A stretch of DNA of 64,000 nucleotides from Lanius collurio. Its lineage: Eukaryota; Chordata; Aves; Passeriformes; Laniidae. The position numbers were made by a program, and so were the translations under genes. The notes under the pieces are model-generated. The model ran no database searches, was not told the DNA's origin, and saw only the letters and a list, made by a program, of their open reading frames with translations. The stretch lies in the NCBI GenBank assembly GCA_020086605.1, contig JACBWW010000004.1, positions 15,412,932 through 15,476,931 on the forward strand, in the 5' to 3' direction. Positions 62,725 through 64,000 of this stretch are shown in pieces. Each line of letters begins with the position of its first letter. Within the stretch, counting starts at the first letter, position 1.

Positions 62725-63400
62725 AGGAACCATTCTGGTTGAGACTAAAGGTCAGTCTAGCCCAGCTATAGACATTGCAACAATGGCCACAATAAAATGC
62801 TTGGGGAAGACTGTATGAACAGGACTGACATGTATTTTGTTTCCCATTCATTCCTTCTCAGTCTAGCTGTTCAAAGCTTGAAGGCTTCCAGACTTAGATG
62901 TAGTTTCTGTGAATTTGGAACCATTCTATGGTCTTTCTCATTCACAAATTTGCCCAGTTTTCTGCTTCAAACCATATAAAATTTTCTGTCCTTATGTGAT
63001 TTCTGATTTTATGCAAATTAGTCATTACTCTGGCATCTTTCTTCCTGTCTGAAGAGTCCTATCTTTAGAGTATTGTATTTAATAATTTCTCAGCTGGGAA
63101 CAGCACTCCATGGCTTTGAAAATTCTTGTTGAACTTTTCTCTGACCTTTCCCCATTTCCTGTCTGAGATAAAGATCCACATCTGCACTCAGCAGTCAAGA
63201 TGCAACTGGATTAATAATCTGGGACAATTACGTTCTCTGGCTTTTTTATCCTTTCCTGATTATATTGAGTGTTGATTTTGCTTGTCTTATTGATACTGAA
63301 CACAGTGTTAGCAGGTTCTTGGTAATATGTATCATTACCCCATGATCTGCTTCCTAACTAGTAATGGTTACCTTAGAACCTATCATTTTGAGTGTGAATT
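62725..63400 (-). mobile_element. Ancient CR1-type LINE, 3' end (-)
   Basis: The + strand follows, at high divergence, the reverse complement of a CR1 type I remember from turtles and crocodilians: ACCATTCTGGTTGAGACTAAAGGTCAGTCTAGCCCAG, ACAATGGCC, ATGCTTGGGGAAGACTGTATGAACAGGA, later TCTGACCTTTCCCCATTTC, CTGCACTCAGCAGTCAAGATG, and TTCCTAACTAGTAATGG. The consensus positions of TGGTCAGACCAAAGGTCCATCTAGCCCAG and TGAAGAAATA-like blocks are eroded but collinear over more than 600 bp. This points to an insertion older than the bird-specific CR1 copies nearby. Subfamily not assigned. Confidence 0.65.
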
Positions 63401-64000
63401 TAGATTTAAACCTTAGGAATCTAAAATACCTTTCAGAAATCCAAGTAGTCTGTACTGTTCTTTGTCCACATGATTCTCAACAGAACCACAAACCAAAAAT
63501 TGAGTAGGCATCTAACCCAAAGGCTGGTCTTCTGCTTTCAGGATTATATTTAATAATGTAACCAATAAGGACTAGCAGAGCTGCAGCTAATTTATTTTTT
63601 TCCCCTACAAGGAGTGCATGAAATAGAGGGGGTATATTTAGGAGACACTTTGGAAGAACAGACAATTAATGTCTTCCTTAAATCCACTTACAGACAGTGT
63701 TGACATGTGGTCTTGGCATTGAAACTAGAGAAAGTATTGAAAAATCGGATGGCTTAAGGCATGGGTTTACATCTAGGGCCTGAGTTCCTTTTTTGATGAG
63801 AACAGATCACAAGTCGTCTGTATTAAAACAGGGTGGGGAAGAAAGCAAAAATCTTTATAGCTGAAAAAGAAATAGCTGTAAATTGGATATACAGTATAGC
63901 ATGATGAGGGGCTACTGCTCTAAGTCTGCCCTGCGTCCCAGAAAACTTTATTTCAACTCTATGTAACATCTCAGATTCGGATTTTTCTGCAGTTCATAAG

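Larger units (their letters stand above)
55088..64000 (+). other. CEP128: CEP128 intron, 5' part (at least 8.9 kb)
   Basis: Begins GTAAGT and runs past the window end. I find no exon matching the expected next human-like segment (STQVALDHLE). Contains an AT-rich patch (55534-55570), a candidate 30-nt cassette exon (58323-58352) and three minus-strand CR1 copies. The remaining stretches (55600-58300, 59870-62700) look like unique non-coding sequence. Confidence 0.8.

Noticed and set aside
1..64000. tRNA, rRNA, CRISPR, operon or bacterial-type systems
   Set aside because: Nothing of the kind is seen; the spliced gene, long introns and CR1 repeats show a vertebrate nuclear locus.

Overview
The window is vertebrate, almost certainly avian, genomic DNA that lies entirely inside one gene. 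It is AT-rich and non-operonic, with short exons carrying consensus splice sites separated by long introns. The repeats are those of a bird genome: several CR1 LINE fragments, some keeping the octamer-like 3' tail (ATTCTATG or ATTCTGTG), and one solo LTR of a type common in birds. The species cannot be named from this alone.

Eleven coding exons on the + strand (891-55087) join in perfect phase into one uninterrupted 680-codon reading frame. It encodes an almost purely coiled-coil protein that I recognise as CEP128 (centrosomal protein 128, formerly C14orf145), a mother-centriole subdistal-appendage protein. Both ends of the gene are outside the window. By comparison with the human protein as I remember it (about 1,094 residues), roughly the first quarter lies upstream and about the last 130 residues lie downstream.

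Layout: 1-890 intron; 891-4170 three exons; 4171-11236 a 7-kb intron that starts with a GC donor; 11237-15424 the two large coiled-coil exons (351 and 651 nt); 15425-25779 four smaller exons among introns carrying CR1 fragments; 25780-52353 one 26.6-kb intron with a solo LTR and an internally deleted CR1; 52354-55087 a 50-nt exon and a 24-nt microexon; 55088-64000 the start of a further intron with three minus-strand CR1 copies, one of them an ancient type. A 30-nt stretch at 58323-58352 has the splice signals and phase of an extra cassette microexon.

I see no second protein-coding gene, tRNA, rRNA, CRISPR array or promoter/CpG island, and no sign of a new biological system. The best leads are the GC-AG intron, the 24-nt exon, the candidate 30-nt cassette exon, the rearranged CR1 copy and two possible conserved non-coding blocks in the giant intron. 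Comparisons with human CEP128 and repeat consensus sequences are from memory, not from an alignment.
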